From Sulfobacillus acidophilus DSM 10332 (lineage in GTDB: Bacteria > Bacillota > Sulfobacillia > Sulfobacillales > Sulfobacillaceae), in contig CP003179.1 in the NCBI GenBank assembly GCA_000237975.1, positions 1,240,001-1,304,000 on the forward strand: DNA of 64,000 bases, given 5' to 3'. This document shows, in pieces, positions 43,311 to 52,808 of the stretch (the first letter of the stretch is position 1; every line of letters begins with the position of its first letter). The notes below the pieces were generated by a model. The model was not told the origin of the DNA, ran no database searches, and saw only the letters and a list, made by a program, of their open reading frames with translations. Both the position numbers and the translations under genes were made by a program.

Positions 43311-45080
43311 GTGGAACACACCAATTTGGTGGCTTTGATTTTCGGCGCGATTGAACGCCACCCCCAGCATGTGGCCCAGCGTTATTGGAATGGCCAAACC
43401 TGGCAAGACCGGACATTTCGGGAATTGGGGGATGTCATCCGCCAAACGGCCGAAGGGTTGAAAAGCCTGGGCGTGAGTCCGGGGGAACGGGTCGCGATTA
43501 TGGCCAAAACCCGGCCGGAGTGGATCATAGCCGATTTGGCGATTCAGTCTCTGGGGGCGGTAACGGTGCCGATTTATCCGAGCACTCCCCAAGAACAAGT
43601 GACGTATGTGGTCGAAGATGCCGACATTCACCGGGCCATCGTGGAATCGCCCGATATGGCGGACAAATGGCCCCCCTCGGTGACCATTCGCTGGATGACG
43701 GGCGACCCGGTACAACGCATGGATCAATGGTGGGGGGATCGCGTGCCGTCCTTGACACCCTACCCGAGTCGGCGGTCGGATTTGGCCACTATCGTATATA
43801 CGTCCGGAACGACCGGACTCCCGAAAGGGGTCATGCTCACCCACGGCAATCTTTTAGCCAATATCGAGGCAATTTTAGCGCTACGCGCCACATCTCCGGC
43901 GTTTACCGTGACGAGGGAGGATGTGGCGTTATCCTTTTTGCCCCTGTCCCACATTCTCGAGCGCATGGTTCATTTATTGTTTTTAAGCCAAGGGGTCACG
44001 ATCGCCTATGCCGAGTCTCCCGAACGGATTCCCGCCAACCTCCGCGAAATACGGCCCACGGTGATGGTGGCGGTTCCTCGTATTTTTGAGAAACTTTATG
44101 CCGCCATTTTGGACCAAATGACCCGGGCCGGAGGGGTTAAACGGCGTCTCTTTGATTGGGCCATTCGACAGGGGATCCGCCGATATGAGAGGTTTTGGCA
44201 ATGGGGCGGGTCCCGACCGGTATGGGGGTGGGCGGACCGTTGGGCCGATCGGCTGGTTTACCGACGCATTCGACAGGCGGTCGGCGGGCGGCTCCGTTTC
44301 GTCATCTCCGGCGGCGCGGCCTTAAACCCGGTGATTGGTCAGTTTTTTTATGCCGTGGGGATCCCGGTTATTGAAGGTTATGGTTTGACCGAAACCGCCC
44401 CCGTATTGGCCGTCAATTGGCCTGACCGTCCGCGATACGGCACGGTGGGCCGGCCGTTACCCGAGGTTACCCTGCAGTTGGCCCCGGACGGCGAAATTTT
44501 GGCGCGCGGGCCCAATATTACTCCCGGCTATTGGAATCGGCCGGAGGAAACGCAAGAGGCCTTTCAAGACGGGTGGTTTCATACCGGCGACCTGGGCGAG
44601 TGGACGCCGGACGGTTTTCTGCGGGTGACCGATCGCAAAAAATATATCATAGTGTTGTCGACCGGAAAAAATGTGGCTCCGCAGGCCGTCGAGCAAAAAT
44701 TGCTGCTCAGTCCCTGGATTGAACAAGCGGTCGTATTGGGTAATCGCCAAAAGTATGTCGCGGCCCTTCTATATCTTAATCCCGAGAAAGTCCAAGAGTG
44801 GGCCCGCCTGCATCATCGGGACGCGCCGTCATACCCCGAATTACTTCAGGATGCCGAGCTTTCGGCTTTTATGATGCAGGAGGTGGAACGCGTGACGGCC
44901 GACCTGGCGCCGTTTGAACGTCCGAAAAAAGTGGCCTTTCTGCCTCACGAATTAACTGAAGCCGCCGGCGAACTTACGCCCTCGTTAAAAGTGAAAATGA
45001 ACGTGGTCGAAGAGCGCTACCGTTCGTTGATTGACACGCTTTTCGAATCGGTGCCGGTCGTCGGAGGGCGAAAAGGGTAG
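43311..45080 (+). CDS. Long-chain acyl-CoA synthetase (AMP-forming)
   Basis: A 589-residue ANL enzyme with the P-loop IVYTSGTTGLPKGVMLTH, the FLPLSHILERM segment typical of FAA1/FadD15-type long-chain synthetases, VIEGYGLTETAPV, WFHTGDLGEWTPDGFL and the shortened C-terminal domain ending LTPSLKVKMN. I prefer the GTG at 43311, which has AGGTGGG seven bases upstream, to the GTG at 43299. It stands alone, with an AT-rich leader. It activates fatty acids for lipid synthesis or degradation; chain length is inferred from family resemblance. Confidence 0.9.
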   Translation: MEHTNLVALIFGAIERHPQHVAQRYWNGQTWQDRTFRELGDVIRQTAEGLKSLGVSPGERVAIMAKTRPEWIIADLAIQSLGAVTVPIYPSTPQEQVTYVVEDADIHRAIVESPDMADKWPPSVTIRWMTGDPVQRMDQWWGDRVPSLTPYPSRRSDLATIVYTSGTTGLPKGVMLTHGNLLANIEAILALRATSPAFTVTREDVALSFLPLSHILERMVHLLFLSQGVTIAYAESPERIPANLREIRPTVMVAVPRIFEKLYAAILDQMTRAGGVKRRLFDWAIRQGIRRYERFWQWGGSRPVWGWADRWADRLVYRRIRQAVGGRLRFVISGGAALNPVIGQFFYAVGIPVIEGYGLTETAPVLAVNWPDRPRYGTVGRPLPEVTLQLAPDGEILARGPNITPGYWNRPEETQEAFQDGWFHTGDLGEWTPDGFLRVTDRKKYIIVLSTGKNVAPQAVEQKLLLSPWIEQAVVLGNRQKYVAALLYLNPEKVQEWARLHHRDAPSYPELLQDAELSAFMMQEVERVTADLAPFERPKKVAFLPHELTEAAGELTPSLKVKMNVVEERYRSLIDTLFESVPVVGGRKG

Positions 45081-45084
45081 GCGA

Positions 45085-45681
45085 CTAGGCTATCGGGAAG
45101 CGACGGGGCATGGGGTCCCCGACGGTTTTGAAGGGAAGGGCGTGCCAGGCGTTTTCCGACCCATCGTCGGCCGACACCCAGCCATTTACGGTGACTTGGG
45201 TCCCAAAGGTGACCGTCATATCCTGGAGGCTCGTCCGGAGTAGGGATTCCCGGCGCGCATATTCGGCATAATCCAGCACCAGGCTGACCGGACGGGCCCA
45301 GACTAATTTTGCCGGCGTCACGTGTTGGAGGGCGAGGCGGGCCGTTTCCTGATAGGCGTGGACGAGACCGCCCCGTCCGAGTTTAATTCCCCCAAAATAG
45401 CGGATGACCACCACCAGGGTCGATTCCCACCCTTCGTGTTCCAAAACGTGCAACATCGGGGCGCCGGCGGTGCCCTGCGGTTCGCCGGCATCCGAGGCGC
45501 GCTTTTGTCCGGGGTCGATCCGGTAGGCCCAGGTATAATGCGTGGCTTTCGGAAATTGCATCGCCATGGCCTCTAAACGGTCGGCTAGGCCGTGATCCGA
45601 CGGGAAATAAAACGCCTGGCCGATAAAACGGGACCGTTGAATCACGATTTCCGCCGGTTTCGACTCGTAAACGGTTGTCAT
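45085..45681 (-). CDS. IMPACT/YigZ-family protein
   Basis: A 198-residue protein of the UPF0029 family. The signature is plain: SRFIGQAFYF, ATHYTWAYRI, ASDAGEPQGTAGAPML and VVVIRYFGGIKLGRGGLVHAY, followed by the ferredoxin-like C-terminal UPF0029 domain. AAAGGAGT precedes the ATG. The family's bacterial role is not established, though its eukaryotic relative IMPACT acts on GCN1. Convergent with the acyl-CoA synthetase, four bases away. Confidence 0.9.
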   Translation of the reverse strand: MTTVYESKPAEIVIQRSRFIGQAFYFPSDHGLADRLEAMAMQFPKATHYTWAYRIDPGQKRASDAGEPQGTAGAPMLHVLEHEGWESTLVVVIRYFGGIKLGRGGLVHAYQETARLALQHVTPAKLVWARPVSLVLDYAEYARRESLLRTSLQDMTVTFGTQVTVNGWVSADDGSENAWHALPFKTVGDPMPRRFPIA

Positions 45682-45832
45682 GGGGACTCCTTTGATTTCC
45701 TAGGGTTTCGCATGTCCTGTATCCGCACGCGTACAATAGCATAACGCCAATGGCGGTGGGGTGCACTAGCCAGCAGCCAACGTGAATGGTATCGTGAATC
45801 TGACTGCATGGCTACCAGGAGGAGGGAAGGAC

Positions 45833-47068
45833 ATGGAACACTCAATGGCCGCATCCGAAGAGGCTATGCAAAGTCTGGCCCAGTGGATCGATTGGCTCCC
45901 CAATCATCACGACGCCACGTTAAATTCCCGGCCGGACGTGATGGTGCTGGCCGCCCGCTACGGGGATGGGCATCTTCGGGCTGCCAAAGCGATTGGGCTC
46001 GCCCTACTCCTCCATAATCCAGCCATCAAGCTGGGGATTTTGGACTACTATAAGTTTGTCAACCCGCGGCTGGATAACATGATTCGGTGGGTATATCTGA
46101 CGAGTGTGCGGTTTGCGCCCGACTTATGGCGTTGGTTTTATACGGCGACCCAGCGCATCGATCCCGAATCGGGTACCCAAAAATTTCTCAATAGCATCGG
46201 ACTCGAGCAGTTTTACCGGGCGATTTCCCCGAAACCGCCCAAAGTCATTATCTCGACTTATCCGACCGCGGCCGGCGTAGTCTCCACGCTTAAAAAGCAA
46301 GGGCGGCTGGATGTGGCCAATTATGTCGTGATGACCGACTACAGCATTCACTCGCAATGGATTCATCCGGCGGTGGATAAGTATTTTGTGGGCGGACAGG
46401 ATATGTTGGAAGCCTTGGCAGCCCGCGGCATCAGCCGCGAAAAAGTGGTGGTATCGGGTATTCCGGTCGATAGCCGGTTTCGGGAGCCGGTGGATGCGGT
46501 GCGGGTACGCCAGCAACTGGGAATCGGTGAGGAACCCGTGATTTTGTTCATGGGAGGGTCGTATATGCCGTTACCGGAGTTCTCACATGTTTTGTCGCAA
46601 ATTGATCGGGTGACGGCTCCCCATGTGACGGTGGTGGTGGCGGGACGCGAAGAAAATCGCAAAAAGCTGGCGTTACAATATCAAAGGGACTCCAAACATC
46701 CCATGGTGGTGTTGGGATACGTCAATAACGTCCACGAATTGATGGGCATTTCGTCGCTGTTAATCAGCAAAGCCGGCGGACTGACCACCACGGAAGCGCT
46801 CTGTCGGGGGGTGCCGATGCTGATTTATCGTCCAATTCCGGGTCAAGAAGACGCCAACGCCGGGTATTTGGTGAAACATGGGGCGGGGATTCTGGCCAAA
46901 GACCAAGATGATGTATCGCAAATGGTGGAGCATTTGCTGACCCATCCGGATGACCTTCGGAAAATGGCCGACCGGGCACGCGAATTGGGGCATCCGGATG
47001 CCGCCGATATCGTCGCCGAACATACTTATCAAGCGTTGCTGGGTCGAGAAGCGCATGGCCGTTCGTGA
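45833..47068 (+). CDS. MGDG-synthase-type glycosyltransferase (UgtP-like)
   Basis: A 411-residue GT28-family enzyme, predicted to transfer a sugar from a nucleotide sugar to diacylglycerol at the inner face of the membrane. The N-terminal half is the MGDG-synthase acceptor domain (VMVLAARYGDGHLRAAKAI, then KVIISTYPTAAGV and VVMTDYSIHSQWIHP), and the C-terminal half binds the donor (ILFMGGSYMPLP, SKAGGLTTTEALCRGVPMLIYRPIPGQEDANA). GGAGGGAAGG precedes the ATG at 45833. It overlaps the following MFS gene by 14 bp. This arrangement recalls the ypfP-ltaA pair of staphylococci. The sugar and lipid are inferred. Confidence 0.87.
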   Translation: MEHSMAASEEAMQSLAQWIDWLPNHHDATLNSRPDVMVLAARYGDGHLRAAKAIGLALLLHNPAIKLGILDYYKFVNPRLDNMIRWVYLTSVRFAPDLWRWFYTATQRIDPESGTQKFLNSIGLEQFYRAISPKPPKVIISTYPTAAGVVSTLKKQGRLDVANYVVMTDYSIHSQWIHPAVDKYFVGGQDMLEALAARGISREKVVVSGIPVDSRFREPVDAVRVRQQLGIGEEPVILFMGGSYMPLPEFSHVLSQIDRVTAPHVTVVVAGREENRKKLALQYQRDSKHPMVVLGYVNNVHELMGISSLLISKAGGLTTTEALCRGVPMLIYRPIPGQEDANAGYLVKHGAGILAKDQDDVSQMVEHLLTHPDDLRKMADRARELGHPDAADIVAEHTYQALLGREAHGRS

Positions 47069-48224
47069 ACGCCTCCAATCCCAACTTTCCTTAACCGTCA
47101 TTTTGGGGCTGGCCGAGTTTGCCCGCGGGGCTTTAACGGTTTCGTTACTGGCCCATTTTGTCACCGGCCCGCTAAAAGCCCCCATTACCGTGGTCGGGTG
47201 GGCCCTATCGAGCCATTATTTTCTTGATACGGTGTTTCGCAGCCCGGCCGGGTGGCTGGTGGATCGGTTAGGACCGTCCACCGTATTGTCGGTGGGCTTG
47301 GCCTTGGAAGTGGTGGCGTTAGTGGGGGTGATGCACACCCGCCATTGGCCGTGGGTCATTCTCTGGGTATCGGTGCTCGGCATCGGCACCGCGTCTCATT
47401 GGCCGTCGGTGGTGACCGGAACCAACCGGCTCAGCAAGCGGGGCGCTCGCGCCCAGTCGATGAGCGTCATATTTGCCGCTTGGCTATTGGGCTCAGGACT
47501 CGGACCGATTGTGATTAATTTCTTTTTACGGGGGTTTGACCAGACCGCGTTTGCGATTTTGATCGGCGGCGACGCCTTGGCTTTAGCGCTAACGCTTTTG
47601 GTGACTCATCCCGAACTGAATCCGAAGCCGGTCGAGCGGCCGCACCGATGGTGGCAAAGCCTAGGGCTCTTGTGGCCGTATCGGACGCTCTTGCCCGGTA
47701 TGATGATTCAAAACATGACCTTGGGTATTTTGTTGCCGGTGTTGGAGCCCTATGTGAACCGGGTTTTGCATCTCAGCCATGGTCAATTTGCTGAGCTTTT
47801 GGCCGGGGGCGGGTTGATTACGGTGGCCCTCTTGTGGCCGATGGGGCGGTTCACCGATCGGTTGGGGATCCGCTTTCCGCTCATCGGCGGTCTTTTTATG
47901 GCTGCCGGGGCCCTCGTCGGCATCATGGTGACGCGCCATTTTTTGGCCCTCGTGGGCTTAGGTGGTGTCTTAGGGCTTTCGTATGCCATGATTTTACCGG
48001 CCTGGAACGCATTTTTGGGACGCATGATTCCCACCGCGGTCGAAGGGTCTCTTTGGGGGCTTTTTATGACGGTGGAAGGTTTCGGCATGGCCCTTGGTCC
48101 GATTATCGGGACGCGGTTGTTTGAATGGGGAGTATGGGCGCCCTTTGCTTTTTCGGCGGCCGTGCTCGGGATGATGGGAATCTTTTATTGGGCCTATCCT
48201 TTAATGCCGGCCCAGCGAACGTAA
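47055..48224 (+). CDS. MFS protein, possibly a glycolipid flippase (LtaA-like role)
   Basis: A 389-residue MFS protein with about twelve helices and the motif A-like GWLVDRLGPSTVL after TM2. The ATG at 47055 lies inside the glycosyltransferase gene, an overlap that implies translational coupling. In staphylococci an MFS protein (LtaA) encoded after the glycolipid synthase flips the lipid-linked disaccharide; the position suggests the same here, but the sequence alone only says MFS. A drug exporter is the alternative. Confidence 0.78.
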   Translation: MAVRERLQSQLSLTVILGLAEFARGALTVSLLAHFVTGPLKAPITVVGWALSSHYFLDTVFRSPAGWLVDRLGPSTVLSVGLALEVVALVGVMHTRHWPWVILWVSVLGIGTASHWPSVVTGTNRLSKRGARAQSMSVIFAAWLLGSGLGPIVINFFLRGFDQTAFAILIGGDALALALTLLVTHPELNPKPVERPHRWWQSLGLLWPYRTLLPGMMIQNMTLGILLPVLEPYVNRVLHLSHGQFAELLAGGGLITVALLWPMGRFTDRLGIRFPLIGGLFMAAGALVGIMVTRHFLALVGLGGVLGLSYAMILPAWNAFLGRMIPTAVEGSLWGLFMTVEGFGMALGPIIGTRLFEWGVWAPFAFSAAVLGMMGIFYWAYPLMPAQRT

Positions 48225-48243
48225 GGAACGGGAGTCGTCTTCT

Positions 48244-49515
48244 ATGGGATGGGAAATCGTGTTGGCCGGTGTGGTGGGGCTGGGGTTCTTGGGTTGGGTC
48301 CTCCCGGATGTGGTGTTTCATCATTTGCAATGGGGGGCTTTTTTTGCGCGCACGGACGTGCCCGAGATGGCGCTCACCTTTGACGACGGGCCGGGACCGG
48401 ACACCCCCGGCATCTTAGACGCGTTGGCGGAGTCCGGGACTCATGCCACCTTTTTTGTCGTCGCGGAAGAGGCTCGTCGGCGGCCGGAACTGGTAAAACG
48501 GATGGTCATGGAGGGCCACGAGGTCGGCCTTCATGCTCGACGCCATCGGTCCAGTTATTTAATGATGCCCTGGACGGCTTATCGGGAGATGACCGAGGGG
48601 CTTCGAATCGTCGAATCGATCACCGGCCGGCCGGTTCGTTGGGTACGGCCTCCCTGGGGACATGTCAATTGGGGTACGTGGCAGGCCATACGTCGCCGAC
48701 ATCTGACCCCCGTTTTTTGGACCGTCGCTCCCGATGACTGGAAGCCCGAACATAGCGCCGAATATATCAGTCGATATGTGGTCCAACTGATCCATCCGGG
48801 GGCGGTAGTGGTGTTACATGATGCCGGCGGTGATCGCGGCCGAACCCGCACGGCGCTGAAACCCATGGTCGACGGGATTCGCCGGATGGGATTGACCCCC
48901 GTGACGCTGTCGCGCATGACGCCTGACCCGTCCTATTTGCGGCGGGTCTGGACCTGGTGGGAAATTCGCTTTACCCGCCGGTGGGATATCGATTCGGTGC
49001 CCAATCAAGCGGGCGGGGTTCCGGTTTTGCGGCTGGGTAAAATTCGCTATCGAGGGCCGCGGGTGACGATGGACGGGATGACGTTAAAGTCGGGGGATCC
49101 CATGGGGGAAATTCATTTCGGCAATCCCGCCCTATCGCGCTTAAGCGGGGAAGCCACCAGCGGGCTCAAGGCGTTTCACGCCGTGCTCCAGAGTTTGCGA
49201 GATTTGGCGGAATTCGTGCAAACGCAGCCGAAGTACCGGGATGTGGTGGTCGTCGGCGGGGTGACGTTATTGGATGCGGCGTCCGCAATTGAGAAAGCCG
49301 GGTTTATCCGGGTCCCGGTTCGGGGGTGGGCGAAATGGTCCCTGTGGGTGTATCTCACGGTGCTCATGGCTATTTATCACCGTGACGGATGGAAAAATCT
49401 TCGTCGGTTTCCTCGCCTTCGCCCGGTGATGGTGCTGATGTCCCGTACGACGTTGCTGACGCGTTACGGCGGCCCGCGGCGGCCACGGACCAGCCGGGAT
49501 TTAAAGCCTGGATAA
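48244..49515 (+). CDS. Polysaccharide deacetylase with YkoP-like C-terminal domain
   Basis: A 423-residue protein with one N-terminal membrane helix, a NodB deacetylase domain (about residues 40-220) and a YkoP-like domain of unknown function (about 230-400). The deacetylase has LTFDDGPGPDTP with the metal-binding Asp, the HxxxH metal site as LHARRH (about residues 97-101), WVRPPWGH and VVLHDAGG. It should remove acetyl groups from N-acetylglucosamine in a cell-surface polymer outside the membrane. It follows the glycosyltransferase and MFS genes by 19 bp and probably shares their transcript. Its last 146 bp overlap the end of a minus-strand gene. Confidence 0.88.
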   Translation: MGWEIVLAGVVGLGFLGWVLPDVVFHHLQWGAFFARTDVPEMALTFDDGPGPDTPGILDALAESGTHATFFVVAEEARRRPELVKRMVMEGHEVGLHARRHRSSYLMMPWTAYREMTEGLRIVESITGRPVRWVRPPWGHVNWGTWQAIRRRHLTPVFWTVAPDDWKPEHSAEYISRYVVQLIHPGAVVVLHDAGGDRGRTRTALKPMVDGIRRMGLTPVTLSRMTPDPSYLRRVWTWWEIRFTRRWDIDSVPNQAGGVPVLRLGKIRYRGPRVTMDGMTLKSGDPMGEIHFGNPALSRLSGEATSGLKAFHAVLQSLRDLAEFVQTQPKYRDVVVVGGVTLLDAASAIEKAGFIRVPVRGWAKWSLWVYLTVLMAIYHRDGWKNLRRFPRLRPVMVLMSRTTLLTRYGGPRRPRTSRDLKPG

Positions 49516-49762
49516 TCTCTTGCCGAAAAGTGGCATCGGAGGCTGCCCATTGCTGAACCAGTGTCAGGATGGTCCGGCGAAACCAGGGCTGGCCGCTGTT
49601 GGTACCGGTGAAAAGAGATTGCAGAAAATCGGCGCTGACATCCGCCATCAGGGCGACCCCTGCCTCGCTTTGAAAAAATCGGGGAAGCCACAGGGCCAAA
49701 TTGCGTTCCAGCAACTGCTCGACGGTCCGTTCAAGACGTTTTTCCCATAAGCGGTACCACAT
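49370..49762 (-). CDS. Hypothetical protein
   Basis: A 130-residue protein, charged and helical in the first ~95 residues (MWYRLWEKRLERTVEQL start), with a low-complexity Ser/Gly/Glu-rich tail. AAAGGAGG sits nine bases before the ATG, the best evidence that it is real. Its 3' 146 bp lie antisense to the end of the deacetylase gene; the low-complexity tail is what falls in the overlap. I recognise no family. A shorter protein or a non-coding explanation cannot be excluded. Confidence 0.5.
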   Translation of the reverse strand: MWYRLWEKRLERTVEQLLERNLALWLPRFFQSEAGVALMADVSADFLQSLFTGTNSGQPWFRRTILTLVQQWAASDATFRQEIIQALNPGWSVAAAGRRNASATSYGTSAPSPGEGEETDEDFSIRHGDK

Positions 49763-49936
49763 GGTTTGGAGCCTCCTTTCGTGGGTTTATGGTAGCATAG
49801 CGGTCTCTTGTTCGGGTACCCCGCCTATGATACGATTTAGTCACCCTAGGGAGAATCTTTGCATAAATGCCAACCAAAAGAATTTCCGGGGGATTCGTGC
49901 AAGAGAATTATAGGACCCATGAGGAGGCGAAGTGCC

Positions 49937-50452
49937 ATGCCGGAAACGGTTGTTGTACGTCTCACGGTCAATGGGCGCCCCGTCGAGCGGACGGTTGAAC
50001 CCCGCCTGTTATTGGCGCATTTTTTGCGCGACGAACTCGGATTGACCGGCACGCATGTGGGCTGTGACACCTCCCAGTGTGGGGTGTGTACGGTTTTGAT
50101 GGACGGCATGCCGGTTAAATCCTGCACCGTGTTGGCGGTACAAGCCGACCAATCTGCGGTGGTGACCGTGGAGGGGTTGGGCGAACCCGGCGCGTTACAT
50201 CCGGTTCAGAAGGCGTTTTGGGAAAAACACGGTCTTCAATGCGGATTTTGCACACCGGGCGCGTTGATGCTGAGTGCCGGACTCTTACAAGAAAAGCGTG
50301 ACTGGCAAGCCAGTGAGGTCCGGGAGGCTCTCGATGGGCTGATTTGTCGGTGTACCGGCTATGAAAACATTGTGCGAGCGGTACTGGAGGCCCAGGCTTG
50401 GTTGACGGCCGAGATGCCGTCGGTGGCCGAAACCGCTCACGGGGAGGGATAG
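49937..50452 (+). CDS. coxS: Molybdenum hydroxylase small (2Fe-2S) subunit, CoxS-like
   Basis: Electron-transfer subunit of a xanthine-oxidase-family enzyme. A 171-residue protein with a plant-ferredoxin-type 2Fe-2S domain (CDTSQCGVCTVLMDG...C) and a four-helix 2Fe-2S domain (CGFCTPG and CRCTGYENI). GAGGAGGCG precedes the ATG at 49937; the frame continues upstream without support. First gene of the cluster; a weak TTGTTC-17-TACGAT promoter-like pair lies at 49808-49836. Confidence 0.93.
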   Translation: MPETVVVRLTVNGRPVERTVEPRLLLAHFLRDELGLTGTHVGCDTSQCGVCTVLMDGMPVKSCTVLAVQADQSAVVTVEGLGEPGALHPVQKAFWEKHGLQCGFCTPGALMLSAGLLQEKRDWQASEVREALDGLICRCTGYENIVRAVLEAQAWLTAEMPSVAETAHGEG

Positions 50453-50453
50453 T

Positions 50454-52808
50454 ATGGCGACGATGGGCGTCCCGCTGGTACGAAAGGAAGATCCCCGTTT
50501 AATTACCGGTCGCGGGCAGTATACCGACGACTTAACCCTGCCGAAAATGGTATATGCCGGTATTGTGCGGAGCCCGCATGCCCATGCCCGCATTCGCGCG
50601 ATCCGACTGGACGCGGCTCTCCGGTTGCCGGGCGTGATTAAGATCTATACCGGACAGGATTTGCGGGGGAAAGTCGGGGCCATTCCCACCGCCTGGATTC
50701 CCCCCGACTCCGGGTTAAAGGCCGTCGAGCATCCCGCGCTCGCCTATGATCGGGTGCGCTATCAAGGGGACGGGGTGGCTCTGGTCATCGCCGAAAACCG
50801 TTACGTGTTGGAGGATGCGTTAGAACTCGTCGAGGTGGATTATGAGGTGTTGCCGGCCGTGACGGACGCGGCAGAGGCGATGAAACCGGATGCGCCCCAA
50901 TTGCATGACGATGCACCGGGTAACATCGCATTGCATTGGACCGTCGGATCCGAGGTCGACTCGGCGTTTGCGACCGCCGATGTCGTGGTAAAACTGGCGA
51001 TCCGCCAACAACGGCTGATCCCTAATCCCATGGAGCCCCGATCGGCGCTCGCCCAATATAACGCGGCAACCGACGAATTGACCGTCTGGTTGACGACCCA
51101 GAATCCTCATATTCATCGGGTGCTTTTGTCCGGTATTCTGGGGGTTCCGGAACATAAGTTACGGGTGGTCGCGCCCGATGTCGGCGGTGGGTTCGGAAGC
51201 AAGATTGCCTGTTATCCGGATGAGGTGTTGGTGGCGTATGCGGCTCGCGACTTGGGCCGGCCGGTGAAATGGACGGAAAGCCGTCGCGATCATTTTTTGG
51301 TAACCTCCCATGGCCGCGACCACGTCGATTACGTGGAGTTGGCGGGCACCCGTGACGGGCGGATTCAAGCGGTCCGGGTCAAGACGGTGGCCAATATGGG
51401 GGCGTATTTGTCTACCGCGGGACCGGGAGTTCCGACCATTTTATTCGGACTGATTGTCAACGGCGCCTATGATATTCCTCTCGCCCGCACCGAGGTCTAT
51501 GGCGTGTTTACCAATACGACGCCGGTGGATGCCTATCGGGGGGCCGGGCGGCCTGAGGCGACGTTTTTAATCGAACGCATCGTGGACCGCTATGCCCAAG
51601 CGATCGGTTCCGATCCGGTCACGGTTCGGCAAAAAAATCTGCTACGAGCGGATCAATTTCCGTATACCAATCCGTTTGGTTTGACCTATGACAGCGGCAA
51701 CTACCATGCCGCCCTCGACAAGGCGTTGGAGATGTTGGACTATCCTCGATTTCGGCAAGATCAGGCGGCACTTCGGCAACAACATAAATACATCGGGGTC
51801 GGCTTTAGCACGTATGTGGAAATGTGTGGACTCGGACCGTCACAGGTGGCGGGGGCGGTCGGTTTTCAAGGGGGACTCTGGGAAAGCGCCACCATCCGGG
51901 TGCATCCCACGGGTAAGGTTAGCGTGTTTACCGGTGCTTCCCCCCATGGCCAAGGGGAAGAGACGACCTTTGCCCAAATCGTTGCAGAACGCCTGGGGAT
52001 GCCGGTCGAAGATATCGATATTGTCCACGGGGATACCGCACGCATTGCCATGGGATGGGGGACCTACGGATCACGGACGACGGCGGTGGGCGGATCGGCA
52101 ATTCATCAAGCGGCCGTACGGATTCTCGACAAAGCGCGTCTGATTGCCGCCCATTTGCTGGAAGTGAGCCCTGACACCGTGCAATTCGAGCAGGGCGTGT
52201 TTCACCCGGAGGGGATTCGGGATCGGCAAGTGACGATTCAAGACGTCGCCTTGCAGGCACATTTGGCGTGGAATTTACCGGCCGGGGTCGAACCGGGGTT
52301 GGAAGCCAGTGCTTTTTACGATCCGACCAACTTTACCTATCCGTTTGGGACCCATATTGCCGTGGTATCCGTCGATGCCGATACCGGGCAAGTCCGCCTT
52401 TTACGCTACATTGCGGTAGACGATTGCGGCCCGATGATTAATCCCCTCATTGTGGAAGGGCAAATTCACGGCGGCATCGTCCAAGGTGTCGGCCAAGCCC
52501 TGACGGAGGGCGCGGTCTATGATGAGCAGGGCCAGTTGTTGACCGCTTCCTTCTTAGATTACGCCATGCCGAAAGCGCGTCTGATGCCGTCCATTGAGCT
52601 GGCTCACACGGTCACGCCGTCGCCTCACAATCCCTTAGGGGTTAAAGGGGTGGGAGAGACCGGGACGATTGCGTCGACGCCGGCGGTGGTCAATGCGGTC
52701 ATCGACGCCTTAGCGCCTTTCGGCATCGTCGACCTTGAGATGCCGTTGACGAGTCAGCGGATTTGGCAGGCGATTCAACAGAAAAAGGCCGAGGGGGTGA
52801 ATGGATGA
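50454..52808 (+). CDS. Molybdenum hydroxylase large subunit, CoxL-like (form II)
   Basis: A 784-residue catalytic subunit that binds molybdopterin cytosine dinucleotide. Seen: VGAIPTAWIPPD-type N-terminal domain, GGGFGSK, the active-site loop AYRGAGRPEA (about residues 360-370), and the C-terminal GVGETGTIASTPAVVNAVIDAL with the catalytic glutamate (KGVGETG). Form I CO dehydrogenases have AYXCSFR with a cysteine that holds copper; that cysteine is absent here, so this is a form II-type enzyme, whose substrate (aldehyde, CO at low rate, or something else) is open. It starts one base after coxS. Confidence 0.9.
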   Translation: MATMGVPLVRKEDPRLITGRGQYTDDLTLPKMVYAGIVRSPHAHARIRAIRLDAALRLPGVIKIYTGQDLRGKVGAIPTAWIPPDSGLKAVEHPALAYDRVRYQGDGVALVIAENRYVLEDALELVEVDYEVLPAVTDAAEAMKPDAPQLHDDAPGNIALHWTVGSEVDSAFATADVVVKLAIRQQRLIPNPMEPRSALAQYNAATDELTVWLTTQNPHIHRVLLSGILGVPEHKLRVVAPDVGGGFGSKIACYPDEVLVAYAARDLGRPVKWTESRRDHFLVTSHGRDHVDYVELAGTRDGRIQAVRVKTVANMGAYLSTAGPGVPTILFGLIVNGAYDIPLARTEVYGVFTNTTPVDAYRGAGRPEATFLIERIVDRYAQAIGSDPVTVRQKNLLRADQFPYTNPFGLTYDSGNYHAALDKALEMLDYPRFRQDQAALRQQHKYIGVGFSTYVEMCGLGPSQVAGAVGFQGGLWESATIRVHPTGKVSVFTGASPHGQGEETTFAQIVAERLGMPVEDIDIVHGDTARIAMGWGTYGSRTTAVGGSAIHQAAVRILDKARLIAAHLLEVSPDTVQFEQGVFHPEGIRDRQVTIQDVALQAHLAWNLPAGVEPGLEASAFYDPTNFTYPFGTHIAVVSVDADTGQVRLLRYIAVDDCGPMINPLIVEGQIHGGIVQGVGQALTEGAVYDEQGQLLTASFLDYAMPKARLMPSIELAHTVTPSPHNPLGVKGVGETGTIASTPAVVNAVIDALAPFGIVDLEMPLTSQRIWQAIQQKKAEGVNG

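Noticed and set aside
50454-52808. Calling the large subunit a true (form I) CO dehydrogenase
   Set aside because: The active-site loop is AYRGAGR; the cysteine-containing AYXCSFR loop needed for copper is absent.
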